Source: Candidatus Saccharimonadia bacterium (GTDB lineage: Bacteria; Patescibacteriota; Saccharimonadia; Saccharimonadales; Saccharimonadaceae). Taken from it: DNA of 24,361 nucleotides. The notes under the pieces were generated by a model, which did no database searches, was not told the DNA's origin, and saw nothing but the letters and a program-made list of their open reading frames with translations. Shown here piece by piece: positions 15,211 through 21,186 of the stretch. Within the stretch, counting starts at the first letter, position 1; the number at the start of each line of letters is the position of its first letter. The DNA lies in contig JALRBE010000017.1 in the NCBI GenBank assembly GCA_023262335.1, positions 1 to 24,361 of the forward strand, given 5' to 3'. The position numbers and the translations under genes were made by a program.

Positions 15211-15841
15211 ATTCTTTGGCTTTTTGCTGCTTGGACAAGTAGTCGATTTCTTTGATGACGTCCAGGAGGGCTTCGGCGCGGCGGGCTTCGTCGCTGATAA
15301 GCTTGGCGGCCTCGTGGGCAGGGCCGATGAGCGCGGGGTCATCGGTTGAGCGGATGAGCAGCAGGTAGGTGTCGAACTTTTCCTCTGGTGAGACGCTGAG
15401 CTTGTCGACCAGCGGGCGGAGTTCCTGCAAGGCGTCGCTTTTGATAGCGTCGAGTTCGCTGTTGCCGGTGCTGGCCGGCGCGTCGGGGTCGATGGCGAGC
15501 GCGGTTGGCTGAGGGGCGGCCGGAGCGGCAAAGGGTTGGTCCGGTTCTGCTAGGAAGGCAGGGATGTCGTCGCTCTTTGGCTCGTCTGCTACGGGGCTGG
15601 CTGCAGCAGGAGCATCGCTCGGCGGCGTTACCGGCGCGGCTCCGGCCGGGGGAGCGATAGGCGAGCCAGGCAGGATGACTGGCGCGGTGCCGGGAGCAGG
15701 GGCTGCGTCGACCGGTTCGGCGAACAAGTAGCCCTTGTTGGACGAATCGTCAGGGGCGCCTGATTTTTGCGCGTCAAGTTCGGCCGCCACGCTGTCGAGC
15801 GCCTTCGCCAAATCGTGTTCGTCGTTATTCGTCGTATCCAT
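15209..15841 (-). CDS. Ala/Pro-rich orphan with conserved-looking helical C-terminus (210 aa)
   Basis: Residues 1-35 are acidic helical (TTNNDEHDLAKALDSVAAELDAQK), followed by a long Ala/Pro-rich linker (about 45-130), then a compact helical domain at about 135-205 (ELDAIKSDALQELRPLVDKLSVSPEEKFDTYLLLIRSTDD and onward to EIDYLSKQQKAKE). I recognise no named family; the C-terminal domain looks structured and is the part likely to be conserved. The start is taken at ATG 15841, with AGGGGTG upstream; GTG 15847 is in frame and possible. The gene is divergent from the isomerase gene; the 80-nt gap has weak -10-like boxes on both strands (TATCAT at 15884-15889). No signal peptide is seen. Confidence 0.75.
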   Translation of the reverse strand: MDTTNNDEHDLAKALDSVAAELDAQKSGAPDDSSNKGYLFAEPVDAAPAPGTAPVILPGSPIAPPAGAAPVTPPSDAPAAASPVADEPKSDDIPAFLAEPDQPFAAPAAPQPTALAIDPDAPASTGNSELDAIKSDALQELRPLVDKLSVSPEEKFDTYLLLIRSTDDPALIGPAHEAAKLISDEARRAEALLDVIKEIDYLSKQQKAKE

Positions 15842-15921
15842 GCCCACCCCTAGTGCTGTTTATGCTTAATCTACCAAAGAGTGTATCATAGGGGGAGGAA
15901 AACTCGCAACAGGAGGGGACA

Positions 15922-16965
15922 ATGCTCGACGACGCCAACGTAATCAAACAACGTGACCCAGGGGACGCGCTTGCCGTGGCTGCCGCCGAGTGGCAACAGT
16001 TGCAGCTTGTTACCGAGGTGCTCGACGGCGATCACGACGGCCGTTCGGTGAACAAGGTGGTCGTGGCGGGCATGGGCGGCAGCGCGCTGGCAGCGCTGCT
16101 TGCCAAGGCATGGCTGGAGCAGCAGCTCAGCATTCCGTTCGAAGTGGTGCGCGAGTACGAATTGCCAACCTACGTGGACGAAGCGACGTTGGTGATCTGC
16201 AGCAGTTATTCGGGCAATACCGAGGAAACCCTGGCAACGCTGGAGCAGGCCAAGGGGCTTGGCGCGCAGGTAAGCGTGATCGCGGCCGGCGGCAAGCTGA
16301 TCGAGCAGGCGGCCGCCGAGGCGATCGCCCGCGTGCAGATTCCGGCGGGCTTGCAGCCGCGCATGGCGGTCCTGTTCAACTTGAAAGCGCTGGCGGCGTT
16401 GCTCGGCCACTTCGGGATCATCGGGCAGGACTTGCAGCATGAGGTAGCGGCGCATGCCGAGTGGCTGCGCGACGAAACGGACCAGTGGCTGCCAGCGGTG
16501 ACCACGGACAAGAACCAGGCCAAGCAGCTGGCGCTTTTGGCGGTTGGCAAGACGGGCGTGTTTTACGGTGGCCGGCTGACCGGACCGGTAGCGTACAAGT
16601 GGCACATCAGCTGGAACGAAAACGCCAAGAACGTGTCGTGGTGGAACGTGTACCCCGAAACCAACCATAACGAATTCATCGGGTGGGCCTCGCACCCGGT
16701 CGAAAAGCCGTTCGCGGTGTTCGATCTCAAGAGTTCGTTCGAGCACCCGCGCATTTTGAAACGGTTCGAGGTGACCGACAAACTATTAAGTGGCAAGCGA
16801 CCCAAAGCGACGCCAATCCTGCTGCAGGGCGACACGCCGCTGGCGCAGCTGCTGTGGGGCTCTATTTTGGCGGACTTCGTCAGCATTTATTTGGCGATTT
16901 TGAACGGGGTCGATCCGACGCCGGTAGAGTTGGTGGAGAAGTTTAAGGCGGAGATGGTGAAGTAG
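15922..16965 (+). CDS. Bifunctional phosphoglucose/phosphomannose isomerase
   Basis: Interconverts fructose 6-phosphate with glucose 6-phosphate and with mannose 6-phosphate in the cytosol; this SIS-fold family is common in Archaea and in candidate-phyla bacteria. 347 aa. Seen: the sugar-phosphate site GMGGSA at 50-55, SSYSGNTEET at 94-103, QPR at 145-147, ENAKN at 233-237, and ETNHNEFIGW at 246-255 with the catalytic Glu and His region, plus the C-terminal LADFVSIYLAILNGVDPTPVELVEKFK. All expected motifs are intact. ATG follows AGGAGG with about 5 nt spacing. No conventional terminator follows; an approximately 260-nt structured element begins 8 nt after the stop and could form its 3' untranslated region. 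Confidence 0.93.
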   Translation: MLDDANVIKQRDPGDALAVAAAEWQQLQLVTEVLDGDHDGRSVNKVVVAGMGGSALAALLAKAWLEQQLSIPFEVVREYELPTYVDEATLVICSSYSGNTEETLATLEQAKGLGAQVSVIAAGGKLIEQAAAEAIARVQIPAGLQPRMAVLFNLKALAALLGHFGIIGQDLQHEVAAHAEWLRDETDQWLPAVTTDKNQAKQLALLAVGKTGVFYGGRLTGPVAYKWHISWNENAKNVSWWNVYPETNHNEFIGWASHPVEKPFAVFDLKSSFEHPRILKRFEVTDKLLSGKRPKATPILLQGDTPLAQLLWGSILADFVSIYLAILNGVDPTPVELVEKFKAEMVK

Positions 16966-16972
16966 GATACTC

Positions 16973-17231
16973 TGTTCTTCCAGCTGGAAGAACCAACAGC
17001 TTTCCTTTTGTATCGACAAAAGGAAGCGAAAAGCTCGTGACTGCCTCGTTCCACCGGGCGGTTCTCTCATGAAATAGCGGTCGCTCGAGAACGCAAGCGG
17101 TCCAGAATGTATATTCTAGTTACGGATTCTGGACATACTCTCGCGAACTATTCCGCTATCTCATGTTCGTCCCGCTCGGGTCACTGCGGATGTCACGGGG
17201 ATATTGATTATTTTACGCGGTAGAGCCGCGG
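16973..17231 (+). ncRNA. Candidate structured RNA element, copy A
   Basis: No coding potential is convincing here. Stems seen: 16974-16981/16986-16993; 17002-17011/17016-17025 (loop ATCG); 17041-17045/17057-17061; long-range 17074-17080/17153-17159; CGAGA 17086-17090 with TCTCG 17139-17143; 17101-17108/17126-17133 (17-nt loop); 17216-17220/17226-17230. The unpaired or mixed core CTCGAGAACGCAAGCGGTC (17084-17102) is identical in copy B at 17904-17922. Most stems differ in sequence between copies but still pair. I recognise no Rfam family. Strand is tentative: a U-G pair in the third hairpin favours plus, an A-C mismatch beside the long-range stem favours minus. On plus it would lie in the 3' untranslated region of the isomerase mRNA. 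Confidence 0.6.
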
Positions 17232-17238
17232 ACAATTG

Positions 17239-17273
17239 AAAAACCGCCAGGAGTCGTGAGACTCCGTGGCGGT
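17239..17273 (-). terminator. Terminator of the 17287-17664 gene
   Basis: On the minus strand ACCGCCA..GGAGTC (17273-17260) pairs with GACTCC..TGGCGGT (17255-17243) around a 4-nt loop with a single bulge, followed by TTTTT. It separates this gene from copy A. Confidence 0.9.
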
Positions 17274-17286
17274 ACGCCCGATTGGG

Positions 17287-17664
17287 TTACACGGTGGACG
17301 TGGCGGGCTTTGCGGCTTCGAGCGCTGCCTCGAGGGCTTCCTTGAGGCCCGTGACGGGGCTGCGCTGGTGCTCGGAGAAGTCGATGCAGTAGTTGCCACC
17401 CGTACCGATCGCTGCCGGATCGTCGTCGGCGTCCATGCGAACGCGGATGTTTTCCAGGCTGACCCATACCCGCCGTTTGCCGTTGAGGTTCACCCGGCTG
17501 CGACCGCAGTACAAGTGTACCGTGAAGCGCTCGTGCGTCGTCTGCCACAGCAGCTCGTAGCCTTCGAGCTTTTCTTCGTTGGCCGCTTCTTTCCGGACGT
17601 GGTGCGGTGCCGGGTACTCGCCAAGGAACGAGAGCGCGATTTCGATCGCGTCGACGCGGTTCAT
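17287..17664 (-). CDS. Orphan small protein (125 aa)
   Basis: The start ATG 17664 (MNRVDAIEIALSFLGEY) follows AAGGGA with 6 nt spacing. The product appears to be a small alpha/beta domain: a short N-terminal helix, the segment GYELLWQTTHERFTVHLYCGRSRVNLNGKRRVWVSLENIRVRMD that reads like antiparallel beta strands, and a C-terminal amphipathic helix (GLKEALEAALEAAK). I do not recognise it. It has a strong extended -10 promoter and its own terminator and is sandwiched between the two copies of the structured RNA element, which makes a functional link with them worth considering though there is no direct evidence. Confidence 0.8.
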   Translation of the reverse strand: MNRVDAIEIALSFLGEYPAPHHVRKEAANEEKLEGYELLWQTTHERFTVHLYCGRSRVNLNGKRRVWVSLENIRVRMDADDDPAAIGTGGNYCIDFSEHQRSPVTGLKEALEAALEAAKPATSTV

Positions 17665-17714
17665 ACGTTTTCCCTTCGAACGGTTCCCGCTTCTTTGCAA
17701 GGAACATAAAGATT

Positions 17715-17743
17715 ATTATACCATGTAAATAATCTGTCGTCAC
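17715..17743 (-). promoter_or_regulatory. Promoter of the 17287-17664 gene
   Basis: On the minus strand GTGACG (17743-17738), 17 nt, TATAAT (17720-17715) with an extended TGG. The leader is about 45 nt. Confidence 0.75.
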
Positions 17744-17788
17744 CATAGCCTCGCTGCCCATACTTATGATTTCTTGGATTGAACTTCC

Positions 17789-18051
17789 ATACTTTGAGCG
17801 ACCAAAGTACCAAAGTCGTTTCTTTTTGTATCGACAAAAAGAACCAAAAAACTCGTCTCTACCCATGACTTCGCCGTGTCATCCTCAAACAAATGGATGG
17901 TTACTCGAGAACGCAAGCGGTCGATTATATTTATTTTAGGTACTTATAATCGACTGACTCTCGTAAATTATTCCATCCATATGTTCGAGTCTGTCTCGGG
18001 AAGCTATGGACGAGACGGGGCTGATTAATCGTATACGCAGTAAAACTGCGG
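17789..18051 (+). ncRNA. Candidate structured RNA element, copy B
   Basis: Same architecture as copy A: stems 17790-17796/17803-17809; 17820-17829/17834-17843 (loop ATCG); 17865-17869/17878-17882; long-range ATGGATGG 17893-17900 with CCATCCAT 17973-17980; CGAGA 17906-17910 with TCTCG 17959-17963; 17921-17928/17946-17953 (17-nt loop); GTCTCG 17993-17998 with CGAGAC 18011-18016; CGCAG 18036-18040 with CTGCG 18046-18050. Every segment between the long-range stem halves has the same length in both copies. A weak plus-strand -10 box (TATGAT, 17765-17770) lies just upstream. On the minus strand the element would follow the permease stop by 14 nt. Function unknown. Confidence 0.6.
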
Positions 18052-18064
18052 ATTTTGCAGCATA

Positions 18065-19300
18065 CTAATGATATTGGCGCAGCGCCTCAATAGGATCCTT
18101 GCGGGCGGCGCGCAGGGCAGGGTAAAGCCCGAATACCAGCCCGACGACGAGCGAGGTGCCGACGGTGGCCAGCGCGATTTGCCAGCTGAACAGCGGGTCG
18201 AAGGTCAGGAACAATCGTGCCACCACGAACGCCAGCAGGTAGCCGGCAACGTAACCGAGCGCGCCGCCAGCCAGGCTCATGACCAGCGATTCGATAAGGA
18301 ACTGCCAGGTGATGTGCGCGTTCGAAGCGCCAAGTGCCTTGCGAATGCCGATTTCGCGGGTGCGCTCGCTGACGCCCACGAGCATGATGTTCATGATGCC
18401 GATGCCACCGACGACCAGCGAAATCGCGGCGACCGTGGTGAGCGTGGCGGCGACGGCCGAGAACAGTTCGTTCGACGGGTCGGCAAGCGTGTCGCCCGAC
18501 AGCAGCAAGTAGTCTTTTTCGGCGTTGTGGTTGACGGCCAGTACCTTGTCGGCTTCGCGGATCACGCCGTCGAGGTTCTTGGCGTCGTTGGCCTTGATGT
18601 TGATCTGCTGGATCTGAGCGGTTCCGTTGTTGAACGCTTTGCCGCTTTCCAGGCTGATAATCGCCGCACGGTCAAAATCGATGTTGTTGTAGTTGATCGG
18701 GTTGTTCAAATGGTCGAGGATACCGATGACGGTGTAGGTGGTGCCGTGCGTGCGGAACGTGCGGCCGATGGACTGCTCGGTGCCGAACAGGTTGACCGAC
18801 AACTGCGCGCCGATCACGGCGGTGTCCTTGTTGGTGACGCTGTCGATGAATTGGCCTTCACCCATAGGGATGTTGCTGATTTTAGCCAGGTTCGGCGTGG
18901 TGGCGACCAGCGAGACGTCCTCGACCGAGCGGTCGCCCGCCGACACGCCGCCGCCGAGCATCATGATAGGCGCTACGGCTGCTACGTTCGGCAGGTTGGC
19001 GATGTCGTGCATGTCCTGCTCGCTCAGGCTGCTCGTTGCCTGCACGCCGGCAAGCGAGGTGGTGATGTTGCGCAGCTGCGTGCCGTCGCCGGGCGCCTTG
19101 GGGCGGACTACCGCTATGCTGCCGCCGAGCTCGCTGACTTGGTCGGTGATGATTTTGGCCGCGCCACCGCTGAGCGATAGGATGACCGTAATGCTGGCGA
19201 TGCCGATCGTCACGCCAAGCACGGTCAAACCGGTGCGCATGCGGTTGCCGCGGAGCGATTCGAGCGCGCCGCCGATGTGGTTGCCAATGAGCAAGCGCAT
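18065..19300 (-). CDS. MacB/FtsX-like ABC transporter permease
   Basis: 411 aa. One N-terminal membrane helix (about 20-50, NRMRTGLTVLGVTIGIASITVILSLSGG), a large extracytoplasmic MacB-type periplasmic core domain (about 50-275), then three C-terminal helices, with the family signature VVGGIGIMNIMLVGVSERTREIGIRKALGA at about 292-322 and the ending GLYPALRAARKDPIEALRQ. MacB-type permeases do not move substrate through the membrane in the usual way but transmit ATP-driven motion outward (mechanotransmission). The ATG follows GGAGG with about 9 nt spacing. It is encoded downstream of its ATPase partner (19408-20241) with a 107-nt gap that holds small hairpins but no clear terminator, so one transcript is likely. 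The substrate is not predictable. Confidence 0.93.
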   Translation of the reverse strand: MRLLIGNHIGGALESLRGNRMRTGLTVLGVTIGIASITVILSLSGGAAKIITDQVSELGGSIAVVRPKAPGDGTQLRNITTSLAGVQATSSLSEQDMHDIANLPNVAAVAPIMMLGGGVSAGDRSVEDVSLVATTPNLAKISNIPMGEGQFIDSVTNKDTAVIGAQLSVNLFGTEQSIGRTFRTHGTTYTVIGILDHLNNPINYNNIDFDRAAIISLESGKAFNNGTAQIQQINIKANDAKNLDGVIREADKVLAVNHNAEKDYLLLSGDTLADPSNELFSAVAATLTTVAAISLVVGGIGIMNIMLVGVSERTREIGIRKALGASNAHITWQFLIESLVMSLAGGALGYVAGYLLAFVVARLFLTFDPLFSWQIALATVGTSLVVGLVFGLYPALRAARKDPIEALRQYH

Positions 19301-19407
19301 CTATTTGCGCCTCCGGCTCATAAGACAAACCTGGCGGTTTTTCTCATCGCGCAGCGTCGCGGAGTAAATCCGCCGACTCTGGCTGCTCTTTTCCCTTGGG
19401 AAAATGA

Positions 19408-20241
19408 TCATTTTTTACTCCCTTTTCGTGATTTGCCGAGCGGGCGCTTTTTGAAGTGCTTTTTCAATTCCTTCTTGGGCGCTTCGGCGGCGGTGTTGGA
19501 ATCCAGGCGGCGCTTTGGTGCCGACTCGGGCTTGGCGATGTCGCGCAGTTTGGTGTCGCTGTCGATCCGGCCGTCGAGCATGCGGATAACGCGGCTGGCG
19601 TAGCTGGTGAGGTCGGGGTTGTGCGTGACCATGATGATAGTGTTACCGCGGGCGTGGATGTCGGCCAGTTCTTCCATGATCACATGGCTGGAGCGGCTGT
19701 CTAGGTTGCCGGTCGGTTCGTCTGCCAGTACGATCGACGGATCGTTCACCAGGGCGCGGGCGATAGCGACGCGCTGCGTTTGGCCGCCGCTGAGCTGCCA
19801 TGGCATGTAGTATTCGCGCTCGCTCAAATGGAACGTGCTGAGCATTTTGCTAGCTGCCTTAAGACGTTTGGTTTTGTTCATGCCTTTGTAAGTGAGGGGC
19901 AGGGCGACGTTGTCGATGACGTTCAGGCGCGGTACCAGGTTAAAGTTTTGGAACACGAACCCGACTTGCTGGCTGCGGATGGCTGCCCGGCGTCCGCCGC
20001 CAAGGGTCTCGACGTCACGGCCGTCAAGGTAGTACTCGCCGTCATCGGCGCGGTCGAGCAGGCCAAGAATATTGAGCAACGTGGTCTTGCCGCAGCCGCT
20101 CGGCCCCATGATCGCGATGAACTCACCCTTTTCGATGGTTAGGTCAACGGCATCGAGCACCGTGTGTTCGGCATCACCAATACCATACCTTTTTGTCAGG
20201 CCATGCAAAGCTATCACAGGTGGTGTGGTGGTCGCCTTCAT
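19408..20241 (-). CDS. ABC transporter ATP-binding protein, MacB/LolD type
   Basis: 277 aa. Walker A GPSGCGKTT at 46-54, Q-loop VGFVFQNFNL, signature LSGGQTQRVAIARAL at about 149-163, Walker B SIVLADEPTGNLD, and H-loop VTHNPDL are all intact, so it should hydrolyse ATP. The N-terminal YGIGDAEHTVLDAVDL and the whole order are typical of the LolD/MacB ATPase class that pairs with FtsX-like permeases. The C-terminus carries an unusual Lys-rich tail (about 245-277, KKELKKHFKKRPLGKSRKGSKK) not needed for catalysis; it might bind membrane lipids or RNA. A consensus -10 box ends 7 nt before the ATG, so the transcript is predicted leaderless. It forms an operon with the permease gene. Confidence 0.95.
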   Translation of the reverse strand: MKATTTPPVIALHGLTKRYGIGDAEHTVLDAVDLTIEKGEFIAIMGPSGCGKTTLLNILGLLDRADDGEYYLDGRDVETLGGGRRAAIRSQQVGFVFQNFNLVPRLNVIDNVALPLTYKGMNKTKRLKAASKMLSTFHLSEREYYMPWQLSGGQTQRVAIARALVNDPSIVLADEPTGNLDSRSSHVIMEELADIHARGNTIIMVTHNPDLTSYASRVIRMLDGRIDSDTKLRDIAKPESAPKRRLDSNTAAEAPKKELKKHFKKRPLGKSRKGSKK

Positions 20242-20248
20242 TCCTTCT

Positions 20249-20278
20249 ATTATAGATAGAAGTTTGACGGATACGCAA
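20249..20278 (-). promoter_or_regulatory. Promoter of the ABC exporter operon
   Basis: On the minus strand TTGCGT (20278-20273), 18 nt, TATAAT (20254-20249). Seven nucleotides separate the -10 box from ATG 20241; the AAGGA there directly touches the ATG, too close to be a ribosome binding site. Confidence 0.65.
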
Positions 20279-20366
20279 CAGTCTGTGGGGTGTTTTGTAC
20301 AACTTACGCGCAGGCGTCGTGACCTGAAGTTATGAATAGCAATACCGTTATGGTAGAGTACTGTTC

Positions 20367-20729
20367 ATGAATACGCATGCAAACAAGACTGATAAAGTCC
20401 TGTATTTCGTAGCAGTTCTGGTGTGTGTAGCGGCAATCGTATCGTTTGTAGTTGGCTTCGTCGTGACGTCAATTGAAGTTTCTCGCATACCAGATGTACC
20501 GGATAATCAATCGTGGCGAGGAATGGCAAGCATTGGGTATATGACAACATATACCTCAAGCGGCATTATTGGGTTCCTTGCTGTGCTATACATGCTATGG
20601 TACGGCAAAAAGTATTCAATGAAGGGGTATGGCAAGGTGCTTAATACCGTACTTGTGAGTGTCATACTGGCAATGATAATCGCGCCCATAGTATACGTAT
20701 TAATTAGTGGCCTCATTTCTATTACTTGA
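20367..20729 (+). CDS. Small three-helix membrane protein (120 aa)
   Basis: Three predicted membrane helices: about 11-36 (VLYFVAVLVCVAAIVSFVVGFVVTSI), 62-80 (TSSGIIGFLAVLYMLWYG) and 92-117 (TVLVSVILAMIIAPIVYVLISGLISI), with a basic loop YGKKYSMKGYGK between the last two. No family recognised. The DNA is visibly richer in A and T than the rest of the window and uses different codons, suggesting recent acquisition. There is no Shine-Dalgarno site; a TAGAGT box (20354-20359) ends 7 nt before the ATG, which fits the leaderless pattern but the -35 box is poor. It lies directly before a broken tRNA-Ser, a classical insertion site for transferred DNA. Confidence 0.75.
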   Translation: MNTHANKTDKVLYFVAVLVCVAAIVSFVVGFVVTSIEVSRIPDVPDNQSWRGMASIGYMTTYTSSGIIGFLAVLYMLWYGKKYSMKGYGKVLNTVLVSVILAMIIAPIVYVLISGLISIT

Positions 20730-20746
20730 TATACTGATTGAGATAC

Positions 20747-20856
20747 GGAGAGGTGTCCGAGTGGTTGGCGCAGCGCAGCGAAATTGTCTGAATGTTTACA
20801 TTCAAGACAACGAGCAAGCGGAGGAGCGGAACGAAGTGGAGCGATAGGAGCACGCT
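20747..20856 (+). pseudogene. Broken tRNA-Ser gene, interrupted by an 80-nt element
   Basis: 20746-20767 is identical to the 5' end of the intact tRNA-Ser (20897-20918) and GGAGCACGCT at 20847-20856 is identical to 20921-20930. Between them an 80-nt element interrupts the D-loop. The anticodon arm and 3' half are missing. An extended -10 box (TGA TATACT, 20727-20735) stands 11 nt before it, nearly the same distance as in the intact gene, so a copied transcription unit was disrupted. Confidence 0.7.
20767..20846 (+). repeat. 80-nt hairpin element, copy 1
   Basis: The 80-nt sequence is 70/80 identical to copy 2 at 21073-21152. Its centre folds TTGTCT (20784-20789) with AGACAA (20805-20810) and GAATG (20790-20794) with CATTC (20799-20803) around a TTTA loop. 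Flanks are GCGCAGCGCAGCGAA and a conserved GAGCAAGCGGAGGAGCGG. It sits in the D-loop region of the broken tRNA-Ser. Confidence 0.7.
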
Positions 20857-20876
20857 GAATCGGTCTTTGCGCAACC

Positions 20877-20885
20877 TGTTACAAT
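20877..20885 (+). promoter_or_regulatory. Extended -10 promoter of tRNA-Ser
   Basis: TGT TACAAT, ending 12 nt before the first tRNA base. No convincing -35 box at the usual distance. Confidence 0.5.
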
Positions 20886-20897
20886 AAATGAATATCC

Positions 20898-20985
20898 GGA
20901 GAGGTGTCCGAGTGGTTGAAGGAGCACGCTTGGAAAGCGTGTGTGCGGCAACGTACCGCAGGTTCGAATCCTGTTCTCTCCGCCA
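20898..20985 (+). tRNA. tRNA-Ser (anticodon GGA), CCA encoded
   Basis: A complete class II tRNA. Acceptor GGAGAGG pairs with TCTCTCC (one G-U), D-arm TCC/GGA, anticodon stem CACGC/GCGTG with loop TTGGAAA (anticodon GGA, reads UCC and UCU), a long variable arm TGCGG/CCGCA as expected for serine, T-arm GCAGG TTCGAAT CCTGT, discriminator G, and CCA at 20983-20985. It begins 41 nt after the broken copy. Confidence 0.95.
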
Positions 20986-21020
20986 AAATAAATAACGTCC
21001 ATTTGGGCGTTATTTATTTT
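20985..21020. terminator. Terminator of tRNA-Ser, perfect long stem
   Basis: AAAATAAATAACG (20985-20997) pairs perfectly with CGTTATTTATTTT (21008-21020), plus three inner pairs, around ATTT. It starts on the A of CCA and can work on both strands. Confidence 0.8.
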
Positions 21021-21022
21021 GC

Positions 21023-21043
21023 GAACAGTATTTGAACCTGCGG
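21023..21043 (-). repeat. Inverted fragment of the tRNA-Ser T-arm
   Basis: The reverse complement of 21023-21043 matches tRNA-Ser 20956-20976 at 19 of 21 positions. Together with the terminator palindrome it makes an imperfect inverted repeat of about 88 nt (20956-21043) centred on the terminator loop. A separate perfect hairpin, GCGCCAG/CTGGCGC, follows at 21044-21060. Confidence 0.6.
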
Positions 21044-21072
21044 GCGCCAGGAACTGGCGCGACCGTGAGTTC

Positions 21073-21152
21073 GGCGCAGCGCAGCGAAGTCGTCTGAAAG
21101 CTCGCTTTTAAGACGACGAGCAAGCGGAGGAGCGGAACAAAGTGGAGCGATA
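21073..21152 (+). repeat. 80-nt hairpin element, copy 2
   Basis: Same length as copy 1. TCGTCT (21090-21095) pairs with AGACGA (21111-21116), and GAAAG (21096-21100) with CTTTT (21105-21109) around CTCG. Two base pairs differ from copy 1 on both sides and still pair (T-A to C-G; T-A to A-T), one C becomes U opposite G, and three changes lie in the loop. It is followed by TCCTGTTCTC (21153-21162), the same as tRNA-Ser 20969-20978, and preceded by GAGTTC, so it also seems to split a T-arm. Confidence 0.7.
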
Positions 21153-21173
21153 TCCTGTTCTCGTATCTGCGCG

Positions 21174-21179
21174 TATAAT
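21174..21179 (+). promoter_or_regulatory. -10 box of the wHTH-Nudix-like gene
   Basis: TATAAT, 7 nt before ATG 21187, implying a leaderless transcript. The -35 position coincides with the 3' end of element copy 2 and does not match consensus. Confidence 0.5.
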
Positions 21180-21186
21180 CAAACCC

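Noticed and set aside
17213..17866. 217-aa minus-strand frame running through both non-coding elements' edges
   Set aside because: It overlaps the better supported 17287-17664 gene in another frame, spans that gene's terminator and promoter, and has Arg/Pro-rich shadow composition.
16973..18051. Transposon ends or OMEGA-type guide RNA of an IscB/TnpB element
   Set aside because: No transposase or IscB/TnpB gene is present and no terminal inverted repeats or target duplications could be identified; a non-autonomous remnant cannot be excluded.
18068..19180. 370-aa plus-strand frame opposite the permease gene
   Set aside because: Low-complexity Arg/Ala/Asp shadow of the MacB-like permease, which has full family signatures.
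19389..19404. Terminator between the ABC ATPase and permease genes
   Set aside because: The TTTTCCC/GGGAAAA hairpin is short and lacks a downstream T run on the minus strand, so cotranscription is more likely.
20747..20985. An intron-containing or split tRNA-Ser
   Set aside because: The broken copy has no anticodon arm or 3' half after the insertion, and the complete tRNA-Ser beside it needs no splicing.
20767..21152. CRISPR array
   Set aside because: Only two 80-nt copies separated by 226 nt with a tRNA in between; no regular spacers and no cas genes.
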